DNA of 64,000 nucleotides, taken from positions 744,001 through 808,000 of the forward strand of contig MSED01000002.1 of NCBI GenBank assembly GCA_002099365.1, read 5' to 3'. Both the position numbers and the translations under genes were made by a program. The notes beneath the pieces were generated by a model. The model made no database searches. It was not told the DNA's origin and saw nothing but the letters and a program-made list of their open reading frames with translations. Below, piece after piece: positions 44,284 through 55,692 of this stretch. How positions within the stretch are numbered: the first letter of the stretch is position 1; each line of letters starts with the position of its first letter. The DNA is from Phialophora verrucosa (taxonomy: Eukaryota; Ascomycota; Eurotiomycetes; Chaetothyriales; Herpotrichiellaceae).

Positions 44284-47029
44284 TTAATCGACAACGCCCA
44301 ACGGCAAGACCGAGATATAATCCAGCGGCGCGGGCTCCACACCATCGGCCACACCCGTGATCTTGAGAACGTCGCCCCTCCCGATCGTCACGTTGCGGAA
44401 GGTAATTCTCGTGGCTGAGTGGCCGTCCAGATAAATCTGTATTGTGTGTCCATGTTCGTCAGCACTGGTATCTATCTATCTACCCAGCTTGTCCGCCCGC
44501 CAGGCAGGCAGCCGGCTTGCCTCCCGCAAGTCGAGACAGGGAAAAGCAAAAAACCACAAAGCACTTGGAGAGGGGATGTGAGAACTTACACTCGGCGTGT
44601 GCCCAATCGTGTCTTCCAGATTACCCACCCAGGCGCCGATTTGCCGGCCCCCAATTGTCAGGGTATACTGCGCCTTGCCGCCGTAGAGGTCGTAATAGTT
44701 GACCGCCACGTTGTATGTTCCGTTCTGGACAGTCAGCGTCGTGGTTGCGGTGCCGGTCGTGGCGTTGGCCGAAGTCACGATCGCAGTGACGTTACTTGCG
44801 GCCTCGAAGGGCGAGACGGTGTATAATTCGTAGTTTGTCAGGTTCATGCTCTCGGCCTCGATCCTGTGCGGATGATTCCCGACCCGGTTCTGCGCATCCG
44901 GGATGCCAGAGAGGTTGTGGTAAAAGTTGTTGATCGCGTCGCGCCACACGAGCGAATGGCCCGCCTGGTAGGTCAGACGGAAGAGCGTCTCGTTATACCT
45001 CTGCGGGTCGACTTTGTCCTTGAGGGCTTCCCACTGGGTGGGGAAGGTTTGGGCCGTTTCGGCGCCGGCGTAGTGCGCGTTGTAGAAGTGCTGGATGACC
45101 GTCTCGCCGGACTGGAGCGGCGTCGTGTAGTTCACGTGGTGGAACCAGAGGAGCAAGTTGTCCGGTGTGGTGGAGATGTTCTCGTACACGGCGGCCACTT
45201 CGACGGGGTACTGTCCTGCGAAGCCGGTGCCGTTGGAGACGGTCCTGTCCATGCCGATGGAGTCGTGGTCGGCGCGGGTCCATTGGCCCCAGGGGTTGCC
45301 GTCCTGGGACTGCGGGTTTGGCCCATAGTGCGTGTACAGGATGTCTGTCAGGGTTTGGATCCCCAGGTTGCCGGTGTAGTTCTCATATGCGGGCCAGGAG
45401 GACATAGACATGTTCGTGATGGCGCTCAAAACGGCTGGGTCGGAACCAAATGTTAGACGGGTCCAGTCTTCGAGGACGGACTGGGGGTCGCTAGTGGGAT
45501 CCCACGCCAGGCGGCCGTAGCCGTACAGGTTGGACATGGAGAGGTGGCTGCCTAGCCATGTGTTGTTGGTGCCGACGTTGACAACTGCTGCGTAGCCTCC
45601 TAGTGGCCTGATGAACCGCTCACCACTGATGATGTCGCGGACGAGGGACTTGGTGTGGTTGGCGCGCATGTCGAAATCCAGCACCGTTTTCCACAGCGGT
45701 GGTAGATAGACCAGGTGACACTGCTGGCCCAGATACTCTTGTGTAACTTCCAGCTCGATTGATGTGCTCGTGTTGCGCAGGTAGGCGAAGAGAGGCGAAG
45801 CAGGCTCGCGAACCTGGAAGTCAATCGGGCCGTACTTGATTTGTACCAGAGCATTTTCGGCAAATTTGCCATCCAGTCCGGTGAAAAACTGTACGGCTGC
45901 GTTTGCACGGTCCTCGGTCCAGACTGATTCGTTCAAATGGACGCTGTCGTACACGAACGCTCGGAAGACGAGTATGCCACCATGAGGCTGCAAGGCATTG
46001 GCGAAGAGATTTGCTCCTTCCGCCAGAGTACGGTTGTACGTCAATGGACCTGGTTGGCCTTCCGAGTTCGCTTTGACCAGGTATCCTGCCATATCGGGTA
46101 TGCGAGCGTAGAGGGTGTCAGTCACATTCTGCCACCAATCGATAACTTGGGGATCCAGTGGGTCAAATGTGCTGAGATTGCCATACACAAGATTAGATGT
46201 TGGAGAAGCAAAGTTGAGGGCGAGGCCGACTCGCACACCGTAGGGGCGGAAGGTATCGGCTATTCTGCCGACGCCCTCCACGTTCTCAGTCGTGAGAATC
46301 GATGCGTTGGCGTTGACATTGTTCACGACAATGGCATTGACACCGATTGATGCCAAAAGACGCGCGTACTGCGTGATTCGATCCAGGCTGTTGACTTTGA
46401 CAGTTCCGTTGGAGAAGAAGATTGATGGGCCGCCGTAGCCTCGCTCGATTGATCCGTCAAGGTTATCCTAGGAGTCGCGGTCAGCCTAATCCATACCATC
46501 CCCACAATAAATCAGGTGCATAGCTTACCCATTGGTTCACCCATCGGACTGGAGCGCTCGGATTGGAAGCATATGCCACTTCTGAGAAGTTGCCTTGGGC
46601 CAGCATTGACAGGTACTGGAACGCGCCATACAGCGCCCCTCGTTCATTGTGACCCAGGATCTGAACGCCAGAGCCCGTCGTGTTGAGAAAGTAACCGTCG
46701 TCCTCAAGTTGAGGAATCTTCGGCGCACCACCGAACGTGTTGGCGTACTCTGCAACCGTGCCGACCACAATGGAAGAGGCGGCATTGCTAAGCTGGTAAC
46801 TCGTTGGATAGATCACGTTCAGACTGAGATTGAAGATGCCCGAAAGACCTTTCTGCAGCTCTGTAGCGGCAGCATGTACCGGGCCATTCGATGTGGCATT
46901 CAGAGAGACAATGTTCGTGGGCAGGCTGGACGCATTCGCATGAGGTACGGGTGCGTACCGTAGCCAGCCATCGATGCCAGTTTCGGCCGCGGCAAGGCCA
47001 ACAGCCGCGAGCAGAAGAAGAGACCGCAT
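44284..47029 (-). CDS. aguA: Secreted alpha-glucuronidase, GH67
   Basis: Three exons, 46529-47029, 44590-46467 and 44284-44436, encode about 843 residues, matching the 835-845 of Aspergillus homologues. The signal peptide is MRSLLLLAAVGLAAAE; this ATG is preferred to the in-frame one at 47062. Family marks include YLVKANSEGQPGP (acid Glu), IKYGPIDFQVREP and VTQEYLGQQ (the Asp and Glu pair), and GYGRLAWDPTSDP. Many N-glycosylation sites are present. It removes 4-O-methyl-glucuronic acid from xylo-oligosaccharides during hemicellulose breakdown. The last exon, which adds IYLDGHSATRITF and the natural end, is missed if the second intron is overlooked. A GGCTAAA motif lies 317 bases upstream. Confidence 0.95.
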
Positions 47030-48101
47030 GGTTGTGAAGGTGCTCGCTGAAGAGGCGCCCATAGTCGAGCTTGGACTCCATCCCTAATATATAGTGGCGA
47101 TTCCGCCCGGCTCTTTGCAGCATCACCTCCATTTCGGGCTTGGAGCCTGATGCATCCCCATACCCCAGGAACAGGAAGCTAAGCTTGCTGAGAGCGTCTC
47201 CGTAGAGTCGACTGTAGCTCTCATTGGCCACGGCCACCTGGCTAGCGACCTATTCCCTAGAAAAGGAAAACGATCTGCCCTTCGGGCCTTTGAGTGCCGA
47301 CAGGAATATGCAAAGATGGTCCCAGTAGTTGTGACATCAGGGATCGGCTAAACTTCGACAGTGGAATTCAGGCTATATGCCCAAAGAGAAGCGGAAGGCG
47401 AGTCAGTGGGCGAAAAGGTGACATTATGGGCGGACTTCTCCCCCGTGTGGGATTGAGACAACAAAGGGTGGCATCAGAGGTTGAGGAGAACCAACTCGAT
47501 GTTGGCACGTTGGCAAGTGAACGAGAAGTGAGGTGAACTTCGATTTGTGGGTGTATCAGGAAACGTTCACCCTAGTTCAGTCGCCCTTACGGTGGATCAT
47601 ACCATGGATCACGCCATCTCGAATAAGAACCACTATTGTTTTGATTCACCTGTTCAAAGTCAGGTGCGTGATGGACACTGAACTGGACATTTGGCAATTC
47701 TATCATGGACCCTGGATACTGAATTTGCACGCAAAATCAGCTTCCCGGGAGGACTTGACTGGCTCCCAGCCGGGAGCCAATACATCGCCAGAATGCTGTT
47801 GATGCAGGAAGCCCGCAGGTGCGAGTCTTGCCAGTCCCTAAGTTTTTCGTTCTCCTCCGGTCATCTAATGGTCCCTTCTCCTATGGCGGTACAGTCGTCA
47901 AACGGACTAGAGATTGAATGCCCATGCTGCCAGCAACGTCTTTTGCGGTATTACGTGATCCTGCCCTCTAAAGCCTGTCTGCCCCTCGGGTAACACATGG
48001 TGAGACTGGCTTCATATGCAGGCTGCATCACTGCACCTGCGCTTGAATGGCGGACAGGCTGGTCAACCGTAACAGCGGCTCATAGGTCCGATGGTGAAGC
48101 A
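47030..48101. other. Intergenic region between GH67 and glyoxalase genes
   Basis: It holds the GH67 promoter (47030 to about 47500) and the 3' flank of the glyoxalase gene. Short plus-strand ORFs at 47533-48221 carry no motif. Nothing else is supported. Confidence 0.5.
47346..47352 (+). promoter_or_regulatory. Candidate XlnR/Xyr1-type site (GGCTAAA) upstream of GH67
   Basis: The heptamer equals the binding consensus described for the xylanolytic regulator XlnR of Aspergillus niger. It sits 317 bases upstream of the alpha-glucuronidase start. Short motifs occur by chance, so the function is only suggested by its position. Confidence 0.35.
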
Positions 48102-48866
48102 TTACGGGTCCAGGGGATCCATGTTCTGCGGAACCAATTCGACAATATACCCATCCTGCCATCCGAGTGTCAGCCACGCCGAGTCAAGGTCCAGCAAATG
48201 GGGGACAAGGATATAATATAGTTGACTCACCGGATCCTTTACAAAGGCAATCTTGTTGAAGACCTTCGCGTACTCTGGGTGAATCTCACTGTCGGTACCC
48301 TTTACCTCAACGCCGACTCCTCGCTCATTCTCCCAATCAGTAATCGGAATCGACTGTCTGGTGCAAACATCTAGATCCTTCACCACCTCGACGCCAGCCT
48401 CCTTCAGTCGTTGCAACGCCTTGGGTACGTTCGGCACCGTAAACCCCAGATGGCCAAAGCCCAGATGTCCTGGTTCATTGCCCGTCGAGTAGTATCCAGC
48501 CTGCTGCTTCTCCGATCCATGGACGTGATAGAGTTCCAACAGGCCGAGCGTGTGCTGCAGATTCCCGGCCGTGTCGGCGCCAAACTTGGCCGGGTCCGCT
48601 CTATGCTCGTCCGTTTGAGGGTATCCGAGGTAGTATATAGTGAAAGGACCGACATTCATTGTGAAGACAGTTCTCATCCCCATCAGGTCGACATAGAACG
48701 GTATTGATTTGGCGGGATCCCGAATCCGAAGCATAAAGTGGTTCAACTTGTAGCCGATTGTAGGGTGCCCCGGGGGCAGTGCTCCGTCGGTCTGATGACC
48801 GTTGGGGAGGAAAGCGCCATGAGGAAAAGGCGTCGGTTGTTTCGGCTGCTCAGAAGAAGACGCCAT
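48102..48866 (-). CDS. Glyoxalase I (lactoylglutathione lyase)
   Basis: Two exons, 48231-48866 and 48102-48155, encode about 229 residues. The single vicinal-oxygen-chelate repeat pair is clear: LNHFMLRIRDPAKSIPFYVDLMGM, LELYHVHG (metal Glu), GHLGFGHLGFTVPNV (metal His) and, after splicing, DPDGYIVELVP (metal Glu). The enzyme converts the methylglyoxal-glutathione adduct to S-lactoylglutathione. The short last exon restores the conserved end; the unspliced frame loses it. An in-frame ATG at 48917 would add 17 residues. It is a single-module type, about half the length of the two-module yeast GLO1. Confidence 0.93.
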   Translation of the reverse strand: MASSSEQPKQPTPFPHGAFLPNGHQTDGALPPGHPTIGYKLNHFMLRIRDPAKSIPFYVDLMGMRTVFTMNVGPFTIYYLGYPQTDEHRADPAKFGADTAGNLQHTLGLLELYHVHGSEKQQAGYYSTGNEPGHLGFGHLGFTVPNVPKALQRLKEAGVEVVKDLDVCTRQSIPITDWENERGVGVEVKGTDSEIHPEYAKVFNKIAFVKDPVSQLYYILVPHLLDLDSAWLTLGWQDGYIVELVPQNMDPLDP

Positions 48867-49855
48867 GGAGGAGGAGCGAAGTGAAAGATAATTCTCTCGC
48901 TGCTCAGGCCCGTGCAACTTGAACTCTCGTCTGGAGTCTCCTGGCTGAGAGATGGTTGAGCGTCAAAGAAGTGCCTTTAACAGGTCTAGAATCTAGGTAG
49001 AGTAGATTCGAGGTTTGAATCGAGGAAGCAGATCCCAAGGCAAGAACTACGAAAGCTTCTGGAAGCGACGGCCTGTCTTCGAAAACACAGCCGCGATTGT
49101 AAGACGGGACTTCAAGTCAAGTTGACAACCACCACCATGAACATGCAAAAAAGGTATCGAGTAGGATGCGCGATCCAGACTCCGGTACCGAAATGCTGCA
49201 CCCACATTCGACTATGAGCCCCTCCTCCACCATCCTCCCCGCTGTTAAAGGTTCACTGTGAAAGCCATGCGTGAGCAGGTGATCATCCCACCGGCATGCC
49301 CATCCGCATGAGGCGGCTGTTCATGCACAAAACACACAGCTTCCGGCAGACCAGTCTTCCCAGCGTAAGCCGATTCGAGCCCGGGATGAACCCATTTTCG
49401 CGGCGGCATGCCTAAAAAGCTCTAGTTTGCTCCGGTCATGGCCCATTCTCCCTGGGGAAAGTCGGAGAAACCCCGACACGGGGCCAGACATGATGTGGAA
49501 CTTGAACGTCGTCGTCGTCTAGTTTGCTGTCAACCGTATTTGGGACGAGGATTGCATTGCAGGATTCATGTCCTCACACTGGAGGAGGCTGAAGCGGTTA
49601 ATAGCGCTGCATAGATAGGAAGGGCAGCGACCGGAAAGAGGACGAGAGATGGAGTCACTCATCCAACTGAACCAAGTCAGTGAGGGCACATTGCACTACC
49701 ATATGTACCTCCGGCCAGACTTCACTTCTATTGACACCGACTTTCACTCGCCCAAGTATCCATCGCAGGTATGAGACTCGTGCCGCCTCACCATTATCTG
49801 TGTGAAGACCACTCCAAGCCCAGCCCAGCTGAACCTCGTTTTTCTGCGACTCGTC
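48867..49855. other. Intergenic region, nothing supported
   Basis: About 1 kb holding the glyoxalase promoter and the ALDH 3' flank. A GATTCGAGCCC sequence at about 49370 resembles a tRNA T-loop, but no stem forms around it. No gene was recognised. Confidence 0.5.
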
Positions 49856-51354
49856 TCAAGAAAGACCCAACGCCTGCTTGTAGGCCGCCTCGGCCAGTGG
49901 CTCTCCCAGGACAGCATAGGGCGGCATGAAGGCTTTTATCAGATCCGCGTTCCCCTTTCCACGGGTGAACACCCCTCTTGGGTTTGAGAACTCCCGGAAT
50001 CCCTCAACTCCGTGGTGTCGACCCATCCCACTGTTTCCCGAACCTCCGAACGGAAGAGAAGGAAGCGCACCCTGCAGGGCGGCACAATTGATCGCAGCGC
50101 CGCCCGAGTTCGTATTGTTGATGATCTTGTTGGCGGCGTCGATGTCGTCGCCGAAGACGTAGAGGCCAAGGGGCCGCTCACCTGCGTTGATTTCGTCGAT
50201 GGTGGCCTCGAGGTCGTCGTATGGGATAATGGGCAGGACCGGCCCGAAGATCTCATCCTGCATGACTTCCAGGTCTCGCGGCGGATCGACAAGGAGCGTC
50301 AACGGGAGTTGTCGCTTGGTATTCTCCTCCGGTATCTCACCTCCGAGCTTGATTGGCTTGACGCCAGCTTTTTCAGCCTCGCCCACCAACCTATTGATGC
50401 GATCGACATGGCGCTGGGAGATTATGCCCGTGTTGTCGGTGGATGAGGCATAGCCGGACAGTTTCGAGTTGAACAGGTTCACCGCGGCGCGGGTGAATTC
50501 AGACACCTCAGCTCGAGGACAAAAGACATGGTCGACCGAAATGCACATTTGACCATTCTTCAACAGTTTCGTGCCCAGGATTGTCTCGACGTTCTCGTCA
50601 CTGACCGAACCACGTTGCATGATTGCTGGGCATTTCCCACCGAGCTCAAGCGTTACGGGGACTAAATTCTTGGCCGCCTCTGCCATCACAAGCTTGCCCA
50701 CCGCTGGATTGCCGGTGTATAGGATGTGGTTGAACTTCAGTTGCGAAAAGCGTTTCGAGAGCTCCAGGCCGCCGTTCACTACCGTGACGAGGTCCTCGGG
50801 ATACGCCTCTTTGATCATTTTGGCCAAGAGAGCGCCGGTCGCAGGAGTATACTCGGAAGGCTTGATGATAACGCGGTTCCCAGCCGCCAGCATCTCACAA
50901 AGCGGGCCCAATGACAGATCGAGGGGGAAATTCCACGCTAGATTATTCGAATTAACAGGGCCTGGGAAAGGAAAGGAAGAGCCGTCCACTTACGGACGAT
51001 GTTCCCTATTACGCCTTTGGGCTGGTAGCGAACCTCTGCCGTGGCGTTTGCATACATGTGAGGGTCGGCCTCTCTGTAGTCGATCGCAGTCCACTTGTCA
51101 ATCTGCGAGAGCACATATGCAGCCCTCCCAGCCACACCGAGGACTTCAATCATGTCGGTGGCCGCGGTTGGATGATTGCCGAAGTCTTGGATCAGTGCTT
51201 CCCTGATGGCATCTCGGTTGGCAAGGACCATGCCCGGGATCTTGCTGATATTGGCCTTCCGCTCTTCGATCGGGGGGTATTGGTTTTTCCAAAAAGCTTT
51301 CTTCTGGAGCGCGAGCGCCTCCTCGAGTTGCTTGATAGCTGCCGCGTCTGACAT
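49856..51354 (-). CDS. Aldehyde dehydrogenase, coniferyl-aldehyde-dehydrogenase-like
   Basis: Two exons, 50994-51354 and 49856-50937, encode about 480 residues. Joining at GTC C|CG TGG restores the conserved GNIVPWNFPLDLSLGPL. Catalytic motifs are VTLELGGKCPAI (base Glu) and NGQMCISVDHVF (nucleophile Cys); the cofactor region is IIKPSEYTP, and the end has LPFGGSGNSGMGRHHG. The short form and these motifs place it with class 3-like or coniferyl aldehyde dehydrogenases, NAD(P)-dependent enzymes acting on aromatic or fatty aldehydes. The start at MSDAAAI is chosen; an ATG seven codons upstream (51375) is possible. The intron 3' end is TCTAG, and a nearer CCCAG acceptor would insert nine extra residues. 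Confidence 0.93.
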
Positions 51355-52429
51355 GGCGAACGCTCTATTGGGCACGTATTAGCTAGTATATCTCTGCGTA
51401 TCACCTAGGCTGGAAGTCCTAGAGCGAGATCCTGTCTAAGGAGTGATGGACGTGTTTATAATTACTCAGAGACTGCTGCCGTAAGAAACCTGGGTAGCAG
51501 TGAGACGTGGCCCATATGCCTGACAGCGCTTGCTGCCCGAGAGGACGCCTTGGGAGGCCTGGGGAGATAGCAAAGCGCACTCCGGCCTTGTAATTGCTTG
51601 GCTCACGGCGCCGGAGGGTCCTCTTACTGTACCAGAATAATAATCCACCAACCTCGGCCGGGAATGAACCTACGAGGAGGTCGTGACCGGTACAAGCAGG
51701 GTCTACGACCGGTGTTCTCATGTGGCCTCGTTCGCTTTCCCCGCATATAGAGCTGCTCATGTGCTGCCAGATCCGGATTTAGCTTACCCGATCTCCTGCC
51801 CGCTGTCAAAAAACCAATATCATTCATCCTCTTGCTGCTAGAGTTTAGTATTTACTGTATAAGTACAAAGTGGCCGTGGGCCCAACCATGCGCTCGGCCG
51901 GGTGAGGAAGCCCCTCCAGAAATTCGTTGCAGTAAAAGACAGAGGACAGAGACAGAGGACAGAGACAGAGGACAGAGGATAGCAGATAGAAGAGAGAGGA
52001 GAGGACAGCAGACCATAGAGCCAGGCACGAAGAGTCAGTCAAGTGACCTGTTTGATATCGTCTCGTTCTGGCTCGTTTGGTTTCAATTCATTCCACTTGA
52101 TGAATCAGCATCTCAATCTGCATTCGGTTCTACTGATTTCTGACCCTCCCCTTCCATGATGAATCGCTTTCCAACGCCGTATCGACCAAGCGGATGATTG
52201 GGGTGGAACAGCAGTGCCCAGGAATCCGCCTGCAGAAAAAGAAAAAGGAGAAAAGGAAATATCCGCAATAGAGCGCGTATGTGTCTGTGATCTCTCTCGA
52301 CTGGGCAGCAGAGTAGCAGCCGCAGAGTATCAGGAGAGGTCCGGCCGTCGAGATTACTCCTAAGACACGATTTCCATCGTAAGGACGGAGAACTCCTCTC
52401 ACTGGCTCACAAACTCCCTATTTCGAAGC
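51355..52429. other. Intergenic region with short tandem repeat
   Basis: This is the ALDH promoter and the 3' flank of the Cys-rich secreted-protein gene. Short ORFs carry no motif. It contains the 13-nt tandem repeat listed separately. Confidence 0.5.
51937..51975 (+). repeat. 13-nt tandem repeat, three perfect copies
   Basis: AGACAGAGGACAG is repeated three times (51937-51949, 51950-51962, 51963-51975), followed by degenerate purine-rich GA sequence to about 52014. The repeat is noncoding and strand-asymmetric, with purines on the plus strand. Confidence 0.9.
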
Positions 52430-53419
52430 TCAGTTATCACTTTCGAGGCCCTTGCAACAGCCCGTTGAACAAAAGCTAAGTCCACCTGCGGTTCCTAGAA
52501 GACCGTTGAGCAACTCGGGGATGCAGCAGCATGACTGAAATAATCGTAGATGGTTAGTCAGTCACCTTCTCAGAACATTTTGTATCGCATGAATGTGAAG
52601 GCAAGCCTTTGTATGGGAAGGGCAAGATTGAGGCATCAGACTTACCTCAACATCACCTTCGTTACAGCACGCACAGTCGTGGGTGCAGAGCTTTTCTTCA
52701 CCTTTGTGGATGCTGCACTGGCAGAGACTTCCATCTTCGGTCGGTACGATAGCCTTGTTGGTGAGACTGGTCGGCATGGTCGGACTTGTCGCAGTTGTAC
52801 TATTCGCCATGGTGGTGGCAGCGATCTCAGAAGAGACGGCACTGAGCACAGAAGACACCTCAGAGAGGACGGATTCCACGGGCGTGGCGGTGGCGCTGAC
52901 AGTCACGCTGACGGTAGTGTTGATGATGCTGGTTAAGAGAGTCGTGGGCGGAGGGGCGGTCTCGAAGGTAGCGTTACCCCGAAGGGACGAGGCATGGCTG
53001 AAGATGGATGAAAGCGGAGGCGTAGCCGTGATTTCAACGGAGGGGGTGGGCTGGATGCTGATGATCGTGGGAAAGATATCGGTCGACGTAGTGGGCTCAA
53101 TGCTGACGATCGAGGGAAAAATATCTGTCAAGGCCGGGTCCGTGCTTGAGGAGATGGTGGTCGTGGAGACGGAGTCGGAGATGGAGACAACTGGAGTGCT
53201 GCTCAATGTCTGAGTCTCTGTGATGGTCAAGATCGACTCGGGACTCTGGCTTTCAGTCTTGCAAGGAGCCGAGAACGAGATGTTTCGCCAACCGCTGGGT
53301 GGACCATGCTGCGTGGTAGAGCCATCAGGATTGACCGGGTGGTGTGGTCCGAAAGGTGGAAAGGCAGTAGTAAGGGTCACGAGTCCAGTAAGGACAGTGA
53401 CACCGAAAGAACCACGCAT
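52430..53419 (-). CDS. Secreted Ser/Thr-rich protein with Cys-rich C-terminus
   Basis: Two exons, 52646-53419 and 52430-52534, give about 292 residues. The signal peptide is in RGSFGVTVLTGLVTLTTAF. The middle (about 60-220) is Ser/Thr/Pro-rich and includes a near-duplicate, TDIFPSIVSIEPTTS and TDIFPTIISIQPTPS. After splicing, the C-terminus has a dense cysteine array: CQC, then LCTHDCACC, SCCC and FCSTGCC, twelve cysteines in about 60 residues. No GPI-anchor tail was seen. The Cys-rich end suggests a disulfide-stabilised module on a mucin-like stalk, but no family was recognised. The second exon is preceded by a TGACTAAC-type branch site and TTTCAG. Confidence 0.75.
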
Positions 53420-53937
53420 CTTGATGTTGTTTGTTGTTTTCTTGGAATGCGTTGAGACGGCCCAAAGGTGTTGGTCTGGAGCAAGAGGACGGGGCTGATG
53501 GTGAACAGACGGAGATGAAAAAAGTAGGGTGTCGAGAGAAGAATATTTAAGCTGGTGGCAATGCCAGGCACCAGGGCAGCGGCAATAAATGCGCTCAAAT
53601 TCACTGTCTGAGGGAGTGACAGTAAATCCTCTCATCTTCAATGTGAGAGGCCGTGGCGTGGTGAATGTCCTGAATTCACATTGAGAACTAGTGGCTGGTC
53701 GTTTAGTGATGCTGTGACAGCGATGATTTGAGGATACCACCAGTAAACAGCTGTAGGTGAAGAATAATAATATCACTTCTGTGCAACGGATCGCTAGGTA
53801 AGAATCTCGTCAACCAATCTTTTGCTGATAATGACTGATAGCATTCGAGGGCCAGTTCCAGAGCGTGAGCCTGACGAAAGCCGAGTCTTCAGTCCTGATC
53901 GTATGTGCCCTCCCTTCACGTGAGAGAGTCCATGGTT
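53420..53937. other. Intergenic region upstream of Cys-rich protein gene
   Basis: This is the promoter of the Cys-rich secreted-protein gene. Its frame stays open upstream to 53776 without a plausible N-terminus. A TATTTAA stretch near 53545 could serve as a TATA-like element. Confidence 0.45.
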
Positions 53938-55197
53938 CTATCGCTTCTTGACCCCAAGATTCCCGTCCGAGACCGCAGTGCTTTTCGCAAACTCGGTGCC
54001 CTTAGCGAATCCAGTGTCCTTTGACGGCGCAGCGGCCTTGTTCAACTCGTCCTCCTTCTCGTCGTATGGGGTCTTGGGTCCAGAGAGTGTGTCATAGTCG
54101 AGCTCGCTGGCCGCCAGCTCCACCATGCTTTGCCTTCGGTCCCGTTCGCGTGGAAAGTCGTCATGCGGCTTTCCCTCGAACCTCTTGCGTACCGTCTCAA
54201 TCATTTTACCGAACCAGTAAAAGTTCAACGTGTTTAGCACTAGATTACAGGCGAGATACACAACAGCCAACCAGAATGGGATTGCCATTGTCTGTGGGCC
54301 AGTGAATTTCATGACCTCAGATTGCGCCGAGATGCATTTGGTGTCGCCCAGGCAAAGTTGGCCATCCCTAGGAACGAAGACGGAGGAATGAGGCGATCCG
54401 CTAATCTCTCGGAGCACGGGACCAGGTTGGGTGTTCAGGTGCATCGTGTGCCAGACATCTTGATAGACACGCAGAGACTGGTAAGTGCCCCAGATTAAGC
54501 GACAGCCAAAGAAGACGGCCAGGAGCAGCATTCCGTTGTACCACTGGAGCTTACCGCCTGTCATGTTGAGCTTGTCGCAGAACCAGTGGATATTGAGGAA
54601 CGGGGTTGACAGCTCATAGAGAATAAAAACTGGGCCGTAGTAGTTGCAGAATGGTCGCTGTGTAAATCAGTTAGCCCTGCGTCCAGACTCTGCAGACAGG
54701 GAAGGACCCACGAATCCTAAAGCGAACACAGCCAGGGCAGTGACAGCATGGGCAAGGATACCCGGCCCAAAGATCTTGAGGTAGCGTGTGCTCACAACCA
54801 GGTCCCAGACGAAGTAGCCCGCGGCCAGGCCCTGAATGAGACCTGACGCTCCCGTGTAGCCATATATCCTTTCCACCGCACTATTGTTCATGTCCTTGCG
54901 CTCTTTGTCCGTGAACATGACCCATAGCGCCGCCGAGTTGATGAGTAGTGACTGGAGCAGTGATACGACGTGGACGTCCCAGTTGATCCGTGTCCGCCGA
55001 TTGAGCTTCGGATAGATGTGCGGGAAGAGGATATTCGAGAGGATAGGGGAGATGATGGACTGTGTGGTCTGGTACAGCACGAAGGCACCCAGGACCTCAT
55101 GGATATGGTAAGGTAGTGAGGGCAGGTATAGATAGTCGCTGTAAGGCTTGATCCATTTGACCAGCCATGGAGGAGGTGGTGGTAGGGGGTCGAGCAT
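53938..55197 (-). CDS. TLC-domain membrane protein
   Basis: Two exons, 54712-55197 and 53938-54657, give about 401 residues. Conserved features are HEVLGAFVLYQ near the start, INWDVHVVSLLQSLLIN, YGYTGASGLIQGLAAGYFVWDLVVS and, across the splice, RPFCNYYGPVFILYELSTPFLNIHW. Together these match TLC (TRAM/LAG1/CLN8) proteins of the TMEM56/TLCD4 kind. Six or so transmembrane helices precede a charged cytosolic tail with FDFPRERDRR-like charge blocks. It should act in a membrane, perhaps in lipid homeostasis; the ceramide synthase HHxxxDD motif is absent. No clear regulatory sequence was seen. Confidence 0.83.
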
Positions 55198-55692
55198 CTC
55201 CGCTGTTGGCGAAGAAGATGCGCAGGGGATGCGCAGGGGACAGATAGTATAGGATAGGTAGGAATAACGGCGACTGTTAGAATTGAATGATCGTGAGGTT
55301 TGTTAAATGAGCGACGACGAAGAGTAATGATCGAGCAACAACACAAGAACCAGGGAGGAATGACGCACCAAACAGGCCAAGGCCGAAATGTTGGGGCATC
55401 GCTAGGCATCGCTGGGCGTCACTGGGTGTCGGGGGGTGCCGCTTAGGCATCTGCCTCCATCTTCGCTGATCCACACAATCCACAACGTCCGGAAAGAGGA
55501 AGACGTCACATGCTGCGTGCCGAGCGTCGTGATTACTGGTTGGATCGCGCTGGCCGCTTTACATTCTCGTCGTTGCTATCCTACTCAGAGGGCTAATCCG
55601 CTCTTCTTCATCTCTTGAACAATCGCTGAACGCTTTACTGCTCCGAATGAACCAAACACCGAAACTCCCACCCGTCCATCTCGTCATTTTCC
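55198..55692. other. Intergenic region upstream of TLC gene
   Basis: It contains the promoter of the TLC-domain gene and the 3' flank of the giant coiled-coil gene, both on the minus strand. Nothing else is supported. Confidence 0.5.

Noticed and set aside
49365..49390. tRNA-like T-loop sequence
   Set aside because: The flanking bases do not form a T-stem, and no acceptor or anticodon arm is found.
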